DNA of 64,000 bases from RBG-16-34-14 sp963798865 (GCA_963798865.1 CAWCVZ010000022.1:310001-374000), one strand, 5' to 3'; shown: positions 1 through 10,040, counted from the first letter of the stretch. Program-made: numbers and translations. Notes: generated by a model not told the origin, from the sequence alone.

Positions 1-781
1 GATGGGGAGTAACCTCTGCAGTAACATTAATCCCTTTTTTCTTTGCGTCCCTAACCATTTCAACAGATCTTTTTGAACTAATATGAGCAATATGAATTTT
101 CCCACTTGTATATTCAGCCATTAAAATATCTCTGCTTACAATAATATCTTCTGCTACAGGAGGAACCGGAGGTAAGCCAAGCAATGTTGAATTAAGTCCT
201 TCATTCATTGAACCCCCAGCGAGGGTTTCATCTTCACAATGTTCTATAATTGGAGTTCCAAACATTTTAGAATACTCAAGTGCTCTGCGAAGTATTGAAG
301 AAGTTTTAATTGCAACACCATCATCAGAAAAGCCGACGGCACCATTCTCATAAAGTTCAGCCATTGGGGAAATAACCTCCCCTTTTCTTGCAACTGTTGC
401 CGCTGCTACCGGATGAACATCAACAAGATGACTTGCAGCTTTTCTTTTTATAAAAGTAACAACTTCTGCAGAATCAATTGCTGGTTCGGTATTCGGCATA
501 CACGCAATCCCTGTAAATCCGCCATTTGCAGCAGCATCACATCCTGAAAGAATTGTTTCTTCATCTTCCCTGCCGGGTTCTCTTAAATGAACGTGCATAT
601 CAAAGAAACCTGGAACAATATATTTTCCGGACAGATCATATTCCTGTGCATCTTTAAAATCATCTTTTGTCAGATTTTCTATTTTAGAAATCACTCCATC
701 AATTAACAAAATATCAACCTTATCCCTGTCAATATTTTGTACGGGATGAAGTATATGCGAATTCTTTAATACTATTTTCAT
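1..781 (-). CDS. pyrC: Dihydroorotase (partial, runs off left edge)
   Basis: Catalyses ring closure of N-carbamoyl-aspartate to dihydroorotate, the third step of de novo UMP synthesis, in the cytoplasm. About 260 residues are visible from an ATG at 781-779; the frame is open to the window edge, so the C-terminus is missing. The zinc-site motif DMHVHLREPGR lies at about residues 61-71 (His-x-His), a second metal-binding stretch EHCED at about 180-184, and HISS follows near 232; this spacing is that of type I (PyrC-like, amidohydrolase superfamily) dihydroorotases. It starts 9 bases after the repaired pyrB stop, so it is the third gene of a pyrR-pyrB-pyrC operon and should be under the attenuator in front of pyrR. 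Confidence 0.95.
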   Translation of the reverse strand, partial: MKIVLKNSHILHPVQNIDRDKVDILLIDGVISKIENLTKDDFKDAQEYDLSGKYIVPGFFDMHVHLREPGREDEETILSGCDAAANGGFTGIACMPNTEPAIDSAEVVTFIKRKAASHLVDVHPVAAATVARKGEVISPMAELYENGAVGFSDDGVAIKTSSILRRALEYSKMFGTPIIEHCEDETLAGGSMNEGLNSTLLGLPPVPPVAEDIIVSRDILMAEYTSGKIHIAHISSKRSVEMVRDAKKKGINVTAEVTPH

Positions 782-790
782 TTCAAACTC

Positions 791-1715
791 TTAGTTCATT
801 GTCCCGAGTAAATAAAGAACAGCCATTCTTACTGCTACGCCATTGGTTACCTGGGTTAAAATAATTTGATTCAGCCCATCGGCAACACCGGAGGAAAGTT
901 CAACTCCCCTGTTTATTGGTCCCGGATGAAGAATTAAATATATCTTCCTTACCAACCTTCTCAAGACGTTCCTCGGTTATACCAAAGAAAGTTGAATATT
1001 CTCTAATTGAAGGGAAATACTCTCTTGCTTTTCTCTCAAGCTGAATACGAAGAACATTAAGCACATCATTCTCCCGTATAGCTTCGTCAATATCATAGAT
1101 AACATCAACCCCAAGCTCTTCAATATTTTTAGGAATCATGGTTGAAGGACCGCAGACTGAAACCTTTGCCCCAACCGCTTTAAGTCCAAAAATATTTGAA
1201 AGAGCAACCCGGCTATGGGCAATATCGCCAACAATACAAACTTTAATTCCTTCAAGCCTGCCAAGCTTTTCTCTAATTGAATACATATCCAGTAAAGCCT
1301 GGGTAGGATGTTCGTGAGCACCATCTCCCGCATTAATTATATTAGATTCACAAACTTGTGTTAGAAATAAAGGAGTACCGGCCGCTGAATGCCTTACAAC
1401 AACCATATCAACTTTCATTGCTTCAATATTTCTAATAGTATCTTTTAAAGTTTCCCCCTTGCTTACACTGCTGGTGGAAACGGAAAAATTAACTGAGTCA
1501 GCAGATAACCTTTTTTCTGCGAGTTCAAAAGAAATTCTTGTACGGGTGGAATTTTCATAAAAAAGATTTACGATAGTTTTTCCCTGGAGCGTGGGAACTT
1601 TCTTTATTGGTCTTTCTAAAACTTCCCTGAAAGTTTTGGCTGTATCAAGAATTAAGTTTATATCTTCTTTTGGAACTCCGTGCAGTCCTAATAAATGTCT
1701 GTTTGAAAGAGGCAT
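791..1715 (-). CDS. pyrB: Aspartate carbamoyltransferase catalytic chain, one frameshift
   Basis: Joins carbamoyl phosphate and aspartate, the committed step of pyrimidine synthesis. Carbamoyl-phosphate loop STRTR at residues 56-60 and HPTQ at 136-139 are intact. The frame from 1715 hits a stop at 900, but the family's C-terminal signature HPGPINRGVE continues in another frame and runs to a TAA at 791-793 (last residues LYLLGTMN), giving the normal length of about 308. One extra T around 925-935 explains the break. Because all catalytic residues are kept and the gene is central to metabolism, a sequencing indel is more likely than a pseudogene. It lies 15 bases after pyrR and 9 before pyrC. 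Confidence 0.93.
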
Positions 1716-1730
1716 ATTTAAACTTTGATT

Positions 1731-2273
1731 TTACGTTTTAATATTGACAAGATACACTGAATCTTCACCATCAATTTCTTTCATTTTAACTTTTATTTCT
1801 TCATCGTTTGAAGTTGGAATATTTTTTCCGACATAATCAGCTTTAATCGGTAATTCTCTATGCCCCCTGTCAATTAAAACCATAAGCTGAATAGTACTTG
1901 GTCTTCCCATATCCATAATTGCATTCAGGGCTGAACGAACTGTTCTTCCCGTATAAAGGACATCATCAACCAGAATTATATTTTTTTCTGTGAGATCAAA
2001 TGTAATATCAGATACAGAAACCTGTGGTTGTTTAAGCCTCGTTCTGAAATCATCCCGGTACAGGGTAACATCGAGAACTCCAAACGGCAAATCAATGTTT
2101 TCAATATCTTTAATTTTATTAAAAATTCTTTTTGCCAGATATTCCCCTCTTGTTCTCATACCCAGAAGGACAAGAGTTTTTGAGCCTTTGTTCTTTTCAA
2201 GAATCTCGTGTGATATTCTTGTTATTATTCTCTCGAAACTCTGATCATCAATTATTTTTGATTTTACATCCAT
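1731..2273 (-). CDS. pyrR: PyrR: pyr operon RNA-binding regulator / uracil phosphoribosyltransferase
   Basis: 180 residues, the usual PyrR length. The PRPP-binding signature VDDVLYTGRT is at residues 102-111, and the SRxxR-like basic patch and conserved MRTRG (residues 39-43) are present. PyrR binds a hairpin in pyr leader mRNA when UMP is high and causes early termination (or translational repression); it also has weak uracil phosphoribosyltransferase activity. A matching binding hairpin and terminator lie directly upstream, so it probably controls its own operon. Start ATG at 2273-2271 follows a Shine-Dalgarno AAGGGGG that sits inside the terminator stem. First gene of pyrR-pyrB-pyrC. Confidence 0.95.
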   Translation of the reverse strand: MDVKSKIIDDQSFERIITRISHEILEKNKGSKTLVLLGMRTRGEYLAKRIFNKIKDIENIDLPFGVLDVTLYRDDFRTRLKQPQVSVSDITFDLTEKNIILVDDVLYTGRTVRSALNAIMDMGRPSTIQLMVLIDRGHRELPIKADYVGKNIPTSNDEEIKVKMKEIDGEDSVYLVNIKT

Positions 2274-2275
2274 AT

Positions 2276-2308
2276 AAAAAAAATCCCCCTTAAAATATTT
2301 TAAGGAGG
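2276..2308 (-). terminator. Intrinsic terminator/attenuator overlapping the pyrR ribosome-binding site
   Basis: On the minus strand a stem CCTCCTTAAAA / TTTTAAGGGGG is followed by a run of seven T and then the pyrR ATG. The 3' arm contains the pyrR Shine-Dalgarno (AAGGGGG), so folding would both stop transcription and hide the ribosome site. It lies 37 bases downstream of the PyrR-binding hairpin, the standard arrangement of a pyr attenuator. The 5' arm (TCCTT) can alternatively pair with AAGGA at the foot of the binding hairpin, a possible antiterminator. Confidence 0.8.
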
Positions 2309-2345
2309 TTCCTGTATTTCTTTTTAAATCTGATTTCCATTGTTT

Positions 2346-2376
2346 CCTTTCCCATCTCTCCGGACAGGATTAAAGG
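2346..2376 (-). promoter_or_regulatory. PyrR-binding loop (anti-antiterminator) in the pyr leader
   Basis: The minus-strand RNA folds as lower stem CCUUU/AAAGG, a purine-rich bulge AAU on the 5' side, upper stem CCUGUC/GAUGGG (two G-U pairs) and hexaloop CGGAGA. The hexaloop fits the PyrR consensus CNGNGA, and the bulge and stem layout match the Bacillus-type binding loop. A TTGACA box at 2395-2390 lies just upstream, but I see no good -10 at standard spacing that leaves the whole loop transcribed, so the promoter is unresolved. Confidence 0.8.
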
Positions 2377-2549
2377 TATTAAAAATAACTGTCAAAATTT
2401 ATGAACAATTATTTTAATAACAAAGAATTTAACAAAGTGATTTAAAATGAGAATAAAAAAAATATTTTCTGATTGTGTAAAAGAATAAAAGTTAATAATT
2501 TCGGAAGCGTTTTGAGTTCTTTTTACAATTAACAATCCTTGGTGCTGTA

Positions 2550-5500
2550 ATGAAAAAAACCATTTCAATTTTTTCTTTTCTATTTCTAATGTCTTCAATT
2601 ACTATTTGCCAGGTAGAAATATCTTCCCGTTTAGTTTCTGTTTTAGAAAAATCTGAATCAACGGATTATGTTAGAGTTCTTGTTTACCTGCGTAACCAGG
2701 TTGATATTGTAGCTTTGGATCAAAAGCTCTACCGGGAAAACGCTACTCTTCAGCAGAGAGCTTATGAAGTTATTACCACACTTCAGGAAAAAGCAAAAAA
2801 TACTCAGGGCAATCTTGCTGATTATTTTCAAACTAAAGTTTATGAAGGAAAGATTTTTAATTATGAATCTTTCTGGATAGCAAATATGTTTATGGTTGAA
2901 GCACAACCGGAAATTATAAATGAACTTTCTTCAAGAATGGATATTGCACAGATTGATCTCGATGCTTTTCTTGAACTAGACAGACCTATAGTAGTTGAAA
3001 AAAATTCTGAAAGTATTGAATCTGTTGAACCGGGTCTTAAAATTATTAATGCTGATAAATTATGGCAGCTGGGAATTACAGGAGTTGGTAGAATAGTAAT
3101 GAATATAGATACAGGAGTACTTTTAACACATCCTGCTTTGCAGTTTAAATGGAGAGGCAATCACGTACCTCAAAATCAGGCCTGGTTTGATCCAAATACA
3201 AGCTCACCAACACCTACAGATTGCGATGGACACGGCACACATACAATGGGAATTATGACCGGACGCTCGCCAAGTACTGGAGATACTGTCGGCGTTGCAC
3301 CTGATGCTGAATGGATTGCAGCAAAAACAATTTGCAGCAGTCCTCATACATCTAATAGTGTAGCTGCTTTTCAGTGGGCAATGGATCCTGATGGAAATCC
3401 GGGAACAATTTCTGATATGCCAGATGCAATTTCAAACAGCTGGTACGATCCCGATGTAACAAACGAATGTTCAGGAATTTATAAAACTACTCTCGATGCA
3501 GTTGAAGCTGCCGGTATTGCTGTGGTTTTTTCTGCAGGAAATGATGGACCGGGGGCAAGTACAATTACTAAACCAAAAAATATCAATACAGATGAAGTTA
3601 ATGTTTTTTGTACTGCGGCTATTGATGGCGCTGCTTACCTTGGAGGCAATAATGATCCAATAGCATCTTTCTCAAGCAGAGGACCTTCAACGTGCGGAGG
3701 GGTAGGATCTTTGTTAATAAAACCTGAAGTTTCTGCACCGGGCGTTAATGTAAGATCATCTTATGGAAACGGAAGCTATGCTCTTTTATCGGGAACCTCA
3801 ATGTCATGCCCGCACATTGTCGGCGCCATTGCCTTATTAAGACAATTCGCTCCAAATCTTACTGGCAAACAAATTAAATTAGCTCTTTATAACACCGCCA
3901 GAGATTTAGGAACTCCGGGTGAAGATAATAATTATGGCAAAGGATTGATTGATGTTTATGCTGCATTTCTTTCATTAGGAACTCCTGATACAACTCCACC
4001 TGATCCGGTAACCGATTTATCAGTAACTGATACAACTTCAAATTCTTTAAGAATATCAGTGGACTGTTCCAAATGATACATCATTAAATGGTGTTACGGG
4101 GTTCGATATCCGGTACTCAACTTCACCAATAAATGATACAACTGCATTTAATAATGCTTCACAAATAAATTTTCCTGGCTTACCAGATACAACTGGCTCA
4201 ACCGAGTATTTGGATGTAACTGGTTTAAGCTTTAATACACCTTATTATTTTAGAATGAAATGCAGAGATGTTTGGGGCAACTGGTCTCCTATTTCAAACA
4301 ACGCAACGGGCACAACATACGGAGCACCGTCAGCATCAGTTAGTCCTGATAGTGTTCACGTAACATTAGCAAACAACACAACATTGCAGGAAACAGTAAC
4401 ACTCTCAAACATATCATCAGGAAATTCAACACTGGATTATAGTATTTCACTGACTAATAATACATTCCCCGAAGGGATGGTTCAGATAAACCAGGTACCT
4501 CAGAATAGTGAAGCCGAGAACATAAACACAAGTAAAGATAACCCCACAGAGGATCATGGGCAGAGTATTGATGGTTCAGGAGGACCTGATGCATTTGGCT
4601 ATAAATGGATAGACAGTGATGAACCAAACGGACCACAATATGTTTGGCAGGATATTTCAGCAACAGGAACAGCAGTAACAAACTGGATAGCCACAGGAAC
4701 ATTTAATCCTAAAGATGAAGGTTATGCAGGTCCGTTCAATCTCGGTTTTAACTTTAAGTTCTATGGAAATACAAAGACACAGATATATGTAAGCTCTAAC
4801 GGGTTAGTACTGTTTGGAACAGTAAGTACGGATATATATACAAATGCATCAATACCAACAGCAGCAGTGCCGAATGAATATATAGCACCATTCTGGGATG
4901 ACCTTGATGGAATAAATCAAGGAACAGTACATTACAAACAGGATGGTAACAGGTTCATAGTTCAGTTTACAAACTGGCAGAAGTATTCAGGCACAGGATC
5001 ATTAACCTTCCAGGTAGTGCTGTACTCATCAGGAAAGATACTTGTTTACTATAACAATATGAATGCAACACTGAACAGCGCAACAATAGGGTTGGAGAAC
5101 AACAGCGGGACAACAGGATTGCAGGTAGCATATAATGCAAACTACGTACATAATAATCTTGCACTTCAGTTCTCTGCAGAACCTGACTGGCTTGGTGCAA
5201 CACCACTTAGCGGAACACTCTATAATGGGAACTCAGTTGATATAGCTCTTGAGTTCAGGACAGAGGATTTCCCCGTAGGAGATTACTCAATGGATTTGGT
5301 AGTAACAAGCAATGATCCGGTTAATACAACTATAACAATACCTGTAACGATGACAATAGCACCAATACCGGTAGAGTTAAGCTCACTCTCAGCACAAACA
5401 GAAAAGAATAATGTAACACTAAAGTGGACAACAGCAAGTGAAACAAATAACAGAGGATTTGAAATTGAAAGACAATCAGCTATGAGTCAGTGGCAGACAG

Positions 5501-5937
5501 TTGGATTTGTTGAAGGGAAAGGAAATACAACAGAAAGACAGAGTTATGTCTTCAGTGAAAAAGATATAAAAGTGGGAAAGTATACCTACAGGCTAAAGCA
5601 GATTGATTATGATGGAAGCTATGAATACAGTGCTGAAGTAAAAGCAGATGTATCAGCACCTGAGGAATACACACTAAAACAGAACTATCCAAACCCATTC
5701 AACCCGATGACAACAATAGAGTATTCACTACCGGAGAATGCAGAAGTAAGAATAGATATATATAACTCATTGGGAGAATTGGTAAGTACACTTGTGAATA
5801 AAACACTGGAAGCAGGATACCAGAAGACAAGCTTTGATGCATCATCACTTCCATCGGGAATTTATATTTACCAGTTAAAAGCAAAAGGTCAAACAAAAAC
5901 TTTTGTTGATTCTAATAAGATGCTGTTAGTGAAGTAA
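2550..5937 (+). CDS. Secreted subtilisin-like (S8) protease with FN3, jelly-roll domain and T9SS sorting domain; one frameshift
   Basis: Begins with a signal peptide (MKKTISIFSFLFLMSS...) and an I9-like propeptide, then an S8 catalytic domain with Asp187 (NIDTGV), His228 (DGHGTH) and Ser417 (GTSMSCPH), the bacillopeptidase/subtilase triad. A fibronectin III domain (PPDPVTDLSV...) is interrupted near 4056-4060 by one extra base; the frame beginning WTVPNDTS at 4060 continues to 5937. Downstream come a beta-sandwich (PDSVHVTL), a repeat domain rich in aromatic and Gly residues also found in the next gene, and a C-terminal T9SS type A sorting domain with QNYPNPFNP and terminal KMLLVK. The product should be exported by Sec, then through T9SS to the surface. 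The break is probably a sequencing error, since the next gene gives the intact FN3 sequence. Confidence 0.88.
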
Positions 5938-6331
5938 AAAAATACTAAATAATGGTAAAAAACCGGTTAAATTCCGGTTTTTTACCAAAGTTATAAAAGG
6001 TTGATTCAATCCTTAATAATATTAAAAAATTTTCTTAATAGTTAATTTTTATTCTTAATAAAAATATTATTTTAATCTATACATTTAAAAATGAATTTTG
6101 GATAGACGAGTTAACCAAAATTTTTTCCTTGTACAGAGACATATGAAATCAGGAGATAGTATCTATTCTTTTTCTTAATTCCACTTGCAGATTTCAGAGA
6201 AATAATCTTTCTTCAAATCTCTATTATACAACTGTTATTTATTGCGGCACACGCCCTACCGGTAAATCATTCCTTTTAAAAAACATTAAAATTAAGCCTC
6301 TAAGTAACTTAAAAATAAATAAGGAACTAAA
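5938..6331. other. Intergenic stretch between two T9SS genes
   Basis: Contains the terminator at 5953-5987 and about 340 bases of A/T-rich DNA leading to the next gene. AAGGAA at 6321-6326 is a fair Shine-Dalgarno for the ATG at 6332. I recognise no further gene or RNA. Confidence 0.5.
5953..5987 (+). terminator. Rho-independent terminator, symmetrical stem
   Basis: A perfect 14-base stem TGGTAAAAAACCGG / CCGGTTTTTTACCA with loop TTAAATT, 15 bases after the protease stop codon. The T-run is inside the stem, so it could work in both directions. Confidence 0.85.
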
Positions 6332-9300
6332 ATGAAAAACTCCTTTGTACTTTTTTTTATTGCAACAATTATGGTTTTTAGTTCGGTTGCGGTTATAGCA
6401 CAGATTCAAACAGATCGAGAAAAGATTTGGTCCAAAATCAAAACCGACGCAAGCTTAAATTCTCAACAGCAAGAAATCAAAGAATATACACCTTCAAATC
6501 AGTCAAGATATATTCGGTTTGACGGAGCAGATGCACTTGTGGGTCCGAACTTCAGACCATTCCCGGGGACAAACTCCACCCAATCGGAATTAAGTATTGA
6601 TGTTCATCCACTGAATGGCAATATTATTTTTGGTTCTGCAAACGCAACTAATTGGCCGTTTTCAACTATTTATGGTACAGGAGTTTATTGGTCAACCAAT
6701 GGAAGCAATACCTGGACTGGTTTCAATTCTCCTCCATTTGGTACAAATAGCGGTGACCCTGTTTCGGTAATTGGAACAAACGGTTATATGTATGAAGGTT
6801 ATATTACTAATTCTTCAGGTCAGGGAATTTCAGTATCTACAAATGGTGGTACAACGTGGTCATCATATACAGTAGCACCAAACCCCGGCTCACTTGCGGA
6901 TAAAAATCATTTAATGGTTGATAAAAAAGTTGGTTCTCCGTATGAGAATAGAGTATATGATGCATGGACAGATTTTGGTGGAGTGAATGATAATAATATT
7001 GTAATTAAATACTCGACTAACTTTGGTCAAACTTGGAGCAGTGCAGTTAATGTAAGCAGCACTTTAAATGCAGGAAGTCATAACCAGGGAGTAAATGTTC
7101 AGACAGGACCTAATGGCGAAGTATATGCAGTATGGGCTATTTATGATAACTGGCCTGGAGGAGAAGACGCAATTGGATTTGCAAAATCAACTAATGGAGG
7201 AGTTAGCTGGACGGCTTCAAGAGTTTATGGAGCCTTAACTCCGAATGGTAATTTTAATTTCGGAATAAGAGGATATATAAAACCTACAAGTATAAGAGTA
7301 AGCTCATTCCCAAGTATGGCAGTTGATAGAAACAATGGAAATATTTATGTAACATGGACACAAAAAGGTGTAACTCCTGCCGGAACAGATCCGGATATTG
7401 TAATGATAAAATCTACTAATGGAGGAACAACATGGTCTTCTCCAGTTAGAGTTAATGATGATCCATTGAATAATACAAAAGATCAATATTACTCATGGAT
7501 AACTGTTGACCAGTCAACAGGTCATGTTCATCTTATTTTTTATGATAATCGTGAAACTACAAATGATAGCTCTGGTGTTTATATGTCATATTCAGTTGAT
7601 GGTGGTAATTCTTTTAATAACTATAGAGTTTCTGATCATAATTTTCGCCCTAAACCTATTAGCGGGTTAGCAGATGGATACCAGGGAGATTATATAGGCG
7701 TTGCAGCGCTTAGTACCATTGTGTATCCTTATTGGTCGGATGATAGAACAGGTAATTACCAGGGCTGGATGTCAGTCATTAATTTTGGAACGCCTGATAC
7801 AATTCCACCGGATCCGGTAACTGATCTTGCAGTTACTGATCCGACCTCCAGCTCATTAAAACTTACGTGGACTGTAACCAATGATACCTCCATTAACGGA
7901 GTTACAGGTTATGATATCAGGTTTTCAGATTCACCAATAAATGATACAACAGCGTTTAATAATGCAGCATTAATAAGTTTCCCCGGTTCACCGGATACAG
8001 CAGGGGCAACTGAGTCATTAATTATTAATGGATTAAGCTTTAATACACCTTATTATTTTAGAATGAAGTGCAGAGATATATGGGGTAACTGGTCAGATTT
8101 ATCTAACAGTACATTAGGAACTACCTACGGCGCACCTTCTGCTTCTGTAAACCCCGATAGTGTACATGTTGATCTTATGAATAACACAACCTTTCAGCAA
8201 TCAGTAGTTCTTTCAAACATATCATCAGGCAATTCAACACTGGATTATAGTGTTTCACTGGCTAATAATACATTCCCCGAAGGGATGGTTCAGATAAACC
8301 AGGTACCTCAGAATAGTGAGGCCGAGAACATAAACACAAGTAAAGATAACCCCACAGAGAATCATGGACAGAGTATTGATGGTTCAGGAGGACCTGATGC
8401 ATTTGGCTATAAATGGATAGACAGTGATGAACCAAACGGACCACAATATGTTTGGCAGGATATTTCAGCAACAGGAACAGCAGTAACAAACTGGATAGCC
8501 ACAGGAACATTTAATCCTAAAGATGAAGGTTATGCAGGTCCGTTCAATCTCGGTTTTAACTTTAAGTTCTATGGAAATACAAAGACACAAATATATGTAA
8601 GCACAAATGGATTGCTGTTGTTCGGGACAGTAAGTACAAACATTTACACAAATGCATCAATACCAACAGCAGCAGTGCCGAATGAATATATAGCACCATT
8701 CTGGGATGACCTTGATGGAATAAATCAAGGAACAGTACATTACAAACAGGATGGTAACAGGTTTATAATTCAGTTTACAAACTGGCAGAAGTATTCAGGC
8801 ACAGGATCATTAACCTTCCAGGTAGTGCTGTACTCATCAGGAAAGATACTTGTTTACTATAATAATATGAATGCAACACTGAACAGTGCAACAATAGGGT
8901 TGGAGAACAACAGTGGAACAACAGGATTGCAGGTAGCATACAATGCAAACTACGTACATAATAATCTTGCACTTCAGTTCTCTGCAGAACCTGATTGGCT
9001 TGGTGCAACACCATTAAGTGGCAGATTATACAATAATAACTCAGTTGATATTAATCTTGTATTTAATACCGAAGACTTCCCGCTTGGTAATTATTCTATG
9101 GACTTGATTGTAAACAGTAATGATCCGGTTAACCCAACTATAACAGTACCTGTAACGATGACTATAACTTCTGTTCCGGTAGAGTTAAGCTCACTCTCGG
9201 CACAGACAGAAAAGAATGATGTAACATTGAGGTGGACAACAGCAAGTGAAACAAATAACAGGGGATTTGAAATTCAGAAATCTCAAATCTTAAATCTCAA

Positions 9301-9760
9301 ATCTCAAAGTGAATGGCAGACAGTTGGATTTGTTGAAGGGAAAGGAAATACAACAGAAAGACAGAGTTATGTCTTCAGTGAAAAAGATATAAAAGTGGGA
9401 AAGTATACCTACAGGCTAAAGCAGATTGATTATGATGGAAGCTATGAATACAGTGCTGAAGTAAAAGCAGATGTATCAGCACCTGAGGAATACACACTAA
9501 AACAGAACTATCCAAACCCATTCAACCCGATGACAACAATAGAGTATTCACTACCGGAGAATGCAGAAGTAAGAATAGATATATATAACTCATTGGGAGA
9601 ATTGGTAAGTACACTTGTGAATAAAACACTGGAAGCAGGATACCAGAAGACAAGCTTTGATGCCTCATCACTTCCATCGGGAATTTATATCTATCAGCTG
9701 AGAGCAAAAGGTCAGACAAAAACTTTTGTTGATTCTAATAAGATGCTGTTAGTAAAATAA
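6332..9760 (+). CDS. Secreted Asp-box (sialidase/BNR-like) protein with FN3, jelly-roll domain and T9SS sorting domain
   Basis: 1142 residues with signal peptide MKNSFVLFFIATIMVF. Residues about 80-480 carry several Asp-box motifs of the S/T-x-D/N-x-G-x-T-W type (STNGSNTW, STNGGTTW, STNFGQTW, STNGGVSW), the hallmark of a beta-propeller of the sialidase fold. I do not see a full set of sialidase active-site residues, so substrate is unknown. Then FN3 (PPDPVTDLAV), a beta-sandwich, the same large repeat domain as in the protease upstream, and a T9SS type A sorting domain (QNYPNPFNP, KMLLVK). The frame is intact. The 3' half is a near-copy of the upstream gene, and a heptanucleotide repeat insertion sits near 9278. 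Confidence 0.85.
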   Translation: MKNSFVLFFIATIMVFSSVAVIAQIQTDREKIWSKIKTDASLNSQQQEIKEYTPSNQSRYIRFDGADALVGPNFRPFPGTNSTQSELSIDVHPLNGNIIFGSANATNWPFSTIYGTGVYWSTNGSNTWTGFNSPPFGTNSGDPVSVIGTNGYMYEGYITNSSGQGISVSTNGGTTWSSYTVAPNPGSLADKNHLMVDKKVGSPYENRVYDAWTDFGGVNDNNIVIKYSTNFGQTWSSAVNVSSTLNAGSHNQGVNVQTGPNGEVYAVWAIYDNWPGGEDAIGFAKSTNGGVSWTASRVYGALTPNGNFNFGIRGYIKPTSIRVSSFPSMAVDRNNGNIYVTWTQKGVTPAGTDPDIVMIKSTNGGTTWSSPVRVNDDPLNNTKDQYYSWITVDQSTGHVHLIFYDNRETTNDSSGVYMSYSVDGGNSFNNYRVSDHNFRPKPISGLADGYQGDYIGVAALSTIVYPYWSDDRTGNYQGWMSVINFGTPDTIPPDPVTDLAVTDPTSSSLKLTWTVTNDTSINGVTGYDIRFSDSPINDTTAFNNAALISFPGSPDTAGATESLIINGLSFNTPYYFRMKCRDIWGNWSDLSNSTLGTTYGAPSASVNPDSVHVDLMNNTTFQQSVVLSNISSGNSTLDYSVSLANNTFPEGMVQINQVPQNSEAENINTSKDNPTENHGQSIDGSGGPDAFGYKWIDSDEPNGPQYVWQDISATGTAVTNWIATGTFNPKDEGYAGPFNLGFNFKFYGNTKTQIYVSTNGLLLFGTVSTNIYTNASIPTAAVPNEYIAPFWDDLDGINQGTVHYKQDGNRFIIQFTNWQKYSGTGSLTFQVVLYSSGKILVYYNNMNATLNSATIGLENNSGTTGLQVAYNANYVHNNLALQFSAEPDWLGATPLSGRLYNNNSVDINLVFNTEDFPLGNYSMDLIVNSNDPVNPTITVPVTMTITSVPVELSSLSAQTEKNDVTLRWTTASETNNRGFEIQKSQILNLKSQSEWQTVGFVEGKGNTTERQSYVFSEKDIKVGKYTYRLKQIDYDGSYEYSAEVKADVSAPEEYTLKQNYPNPFNPMTTIEYSLPENAEVRIDIYNSLGELVSTLVNKTLEAGYQKTSFDASSLPSGIYIYQLRAKGQTKTFVDSNKMLLVK
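9278..9305 (+). repeat. Heptanucleotide tandem repeat (AAATCTC x4) inside a coding region
   Basis: Four units of AAATCTC/T in a row, coding for KSQILNLKSQ within the T9SS sorting region. The otherwise near-identical paralogue upstream (about 5463) lacks it, making this copy five residues longer. The unit is not a multiple of three, so three units give a seven-codon period. Confidence 0.8.
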
Positions 9761-9770
9761 ACTTTATAAC

Positions 9771-9799
9771 AAACCCAATTCCTTTAAGGAATTGGGTTT
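9771..9799 (+). terminator. Terminator after the Asp-box gene
   Basis: Stem AAACCCAATTCC / GGAATTGGGTTT with a short loop TTTAA, 10 bases after the stop codon of the gene ending at 9760. Confidence 0.8.
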
Positions 9800-9811
9800 G
9801 TGCATAGCAAT

Positions 9812-9853
9812 AAAATAAAAAAGCCTGGATTCACAATCCGGCTTTTTTATTTT
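9812..9853 (-). terminator. Terminator behind tRNA-Pro
   Basis: On the minus strand a long stem AAAAAAGCCGGATT / AATCCAGGCTTTTTT (one bulge) ends in TTTTTTATTTTA and starts directly after the tRNA 3' end. It is symmetric enough to stop plus-strand readthrough too. Confidence 0.8.
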
Positions 9854-9854
9854 G

Positions 9855-9929
9855 TCGGGGTGCCCGGATTTGAACCGGGGACCTCTGCGTCCCGAACGCA
9901 GCGCTCTAGCCGGGCTGAGCCACACCCCG
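9855..9929 (-). tRNA. tRNA-Pro (anticodon CGG)
   Basis: The minus strand folds as a full cloverleaf: acceptor CGGGGTG/CACCCCG with discriminator A, D-arm GCTC/GAGC, anticodon stem CTGCG/CGCAG with loop TTCGGGA (anticodon CGG, reads CCG), and T-arm CCCGG TTCAAAT CCGGG. The CCA end is not encoded (ACA follows). It has its own terminator and sits between convergent genes. Confidence 0.95.
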
Positions 9930-9995
9930 GATATATTTAACTGTAAATATACACTGTAAAAAATAATTCTAAAACTGTATGGGGCATCTTTAAAA

Positions 9996-10023
9996 ATAAA
10001 AAATCCCGCCAAAGCGGGATTTA
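9996..10023 (-). terminator. Terminator of the GT2 gene pair
   Basis: Minus-strand stem AAATCCCGC / GCGGGATTT followed by TTTTTTATTTTT, 18 bases after the stop codon of the gene that ends at 10041. Confidence 0.85.
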
Positions 10024-10040
10024 ATCCTGGATAATTTTTT

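Noticed and set aside
925..935. Programmed ribosomal frameshift in pyrB
   Set aside because: No slippery heptamer with downstream pseudoknot was seen, PyrB is not known to use one, and similar single-base breaks occur all over the window.
4454..5206. Minus-strand open frames repeated at 8262-9014 with similar sequences
   Set aside because: Their similarity only mirrors the duplicated coding strand of the two T9SS genes; codon pattern and domains are on the plus strand.
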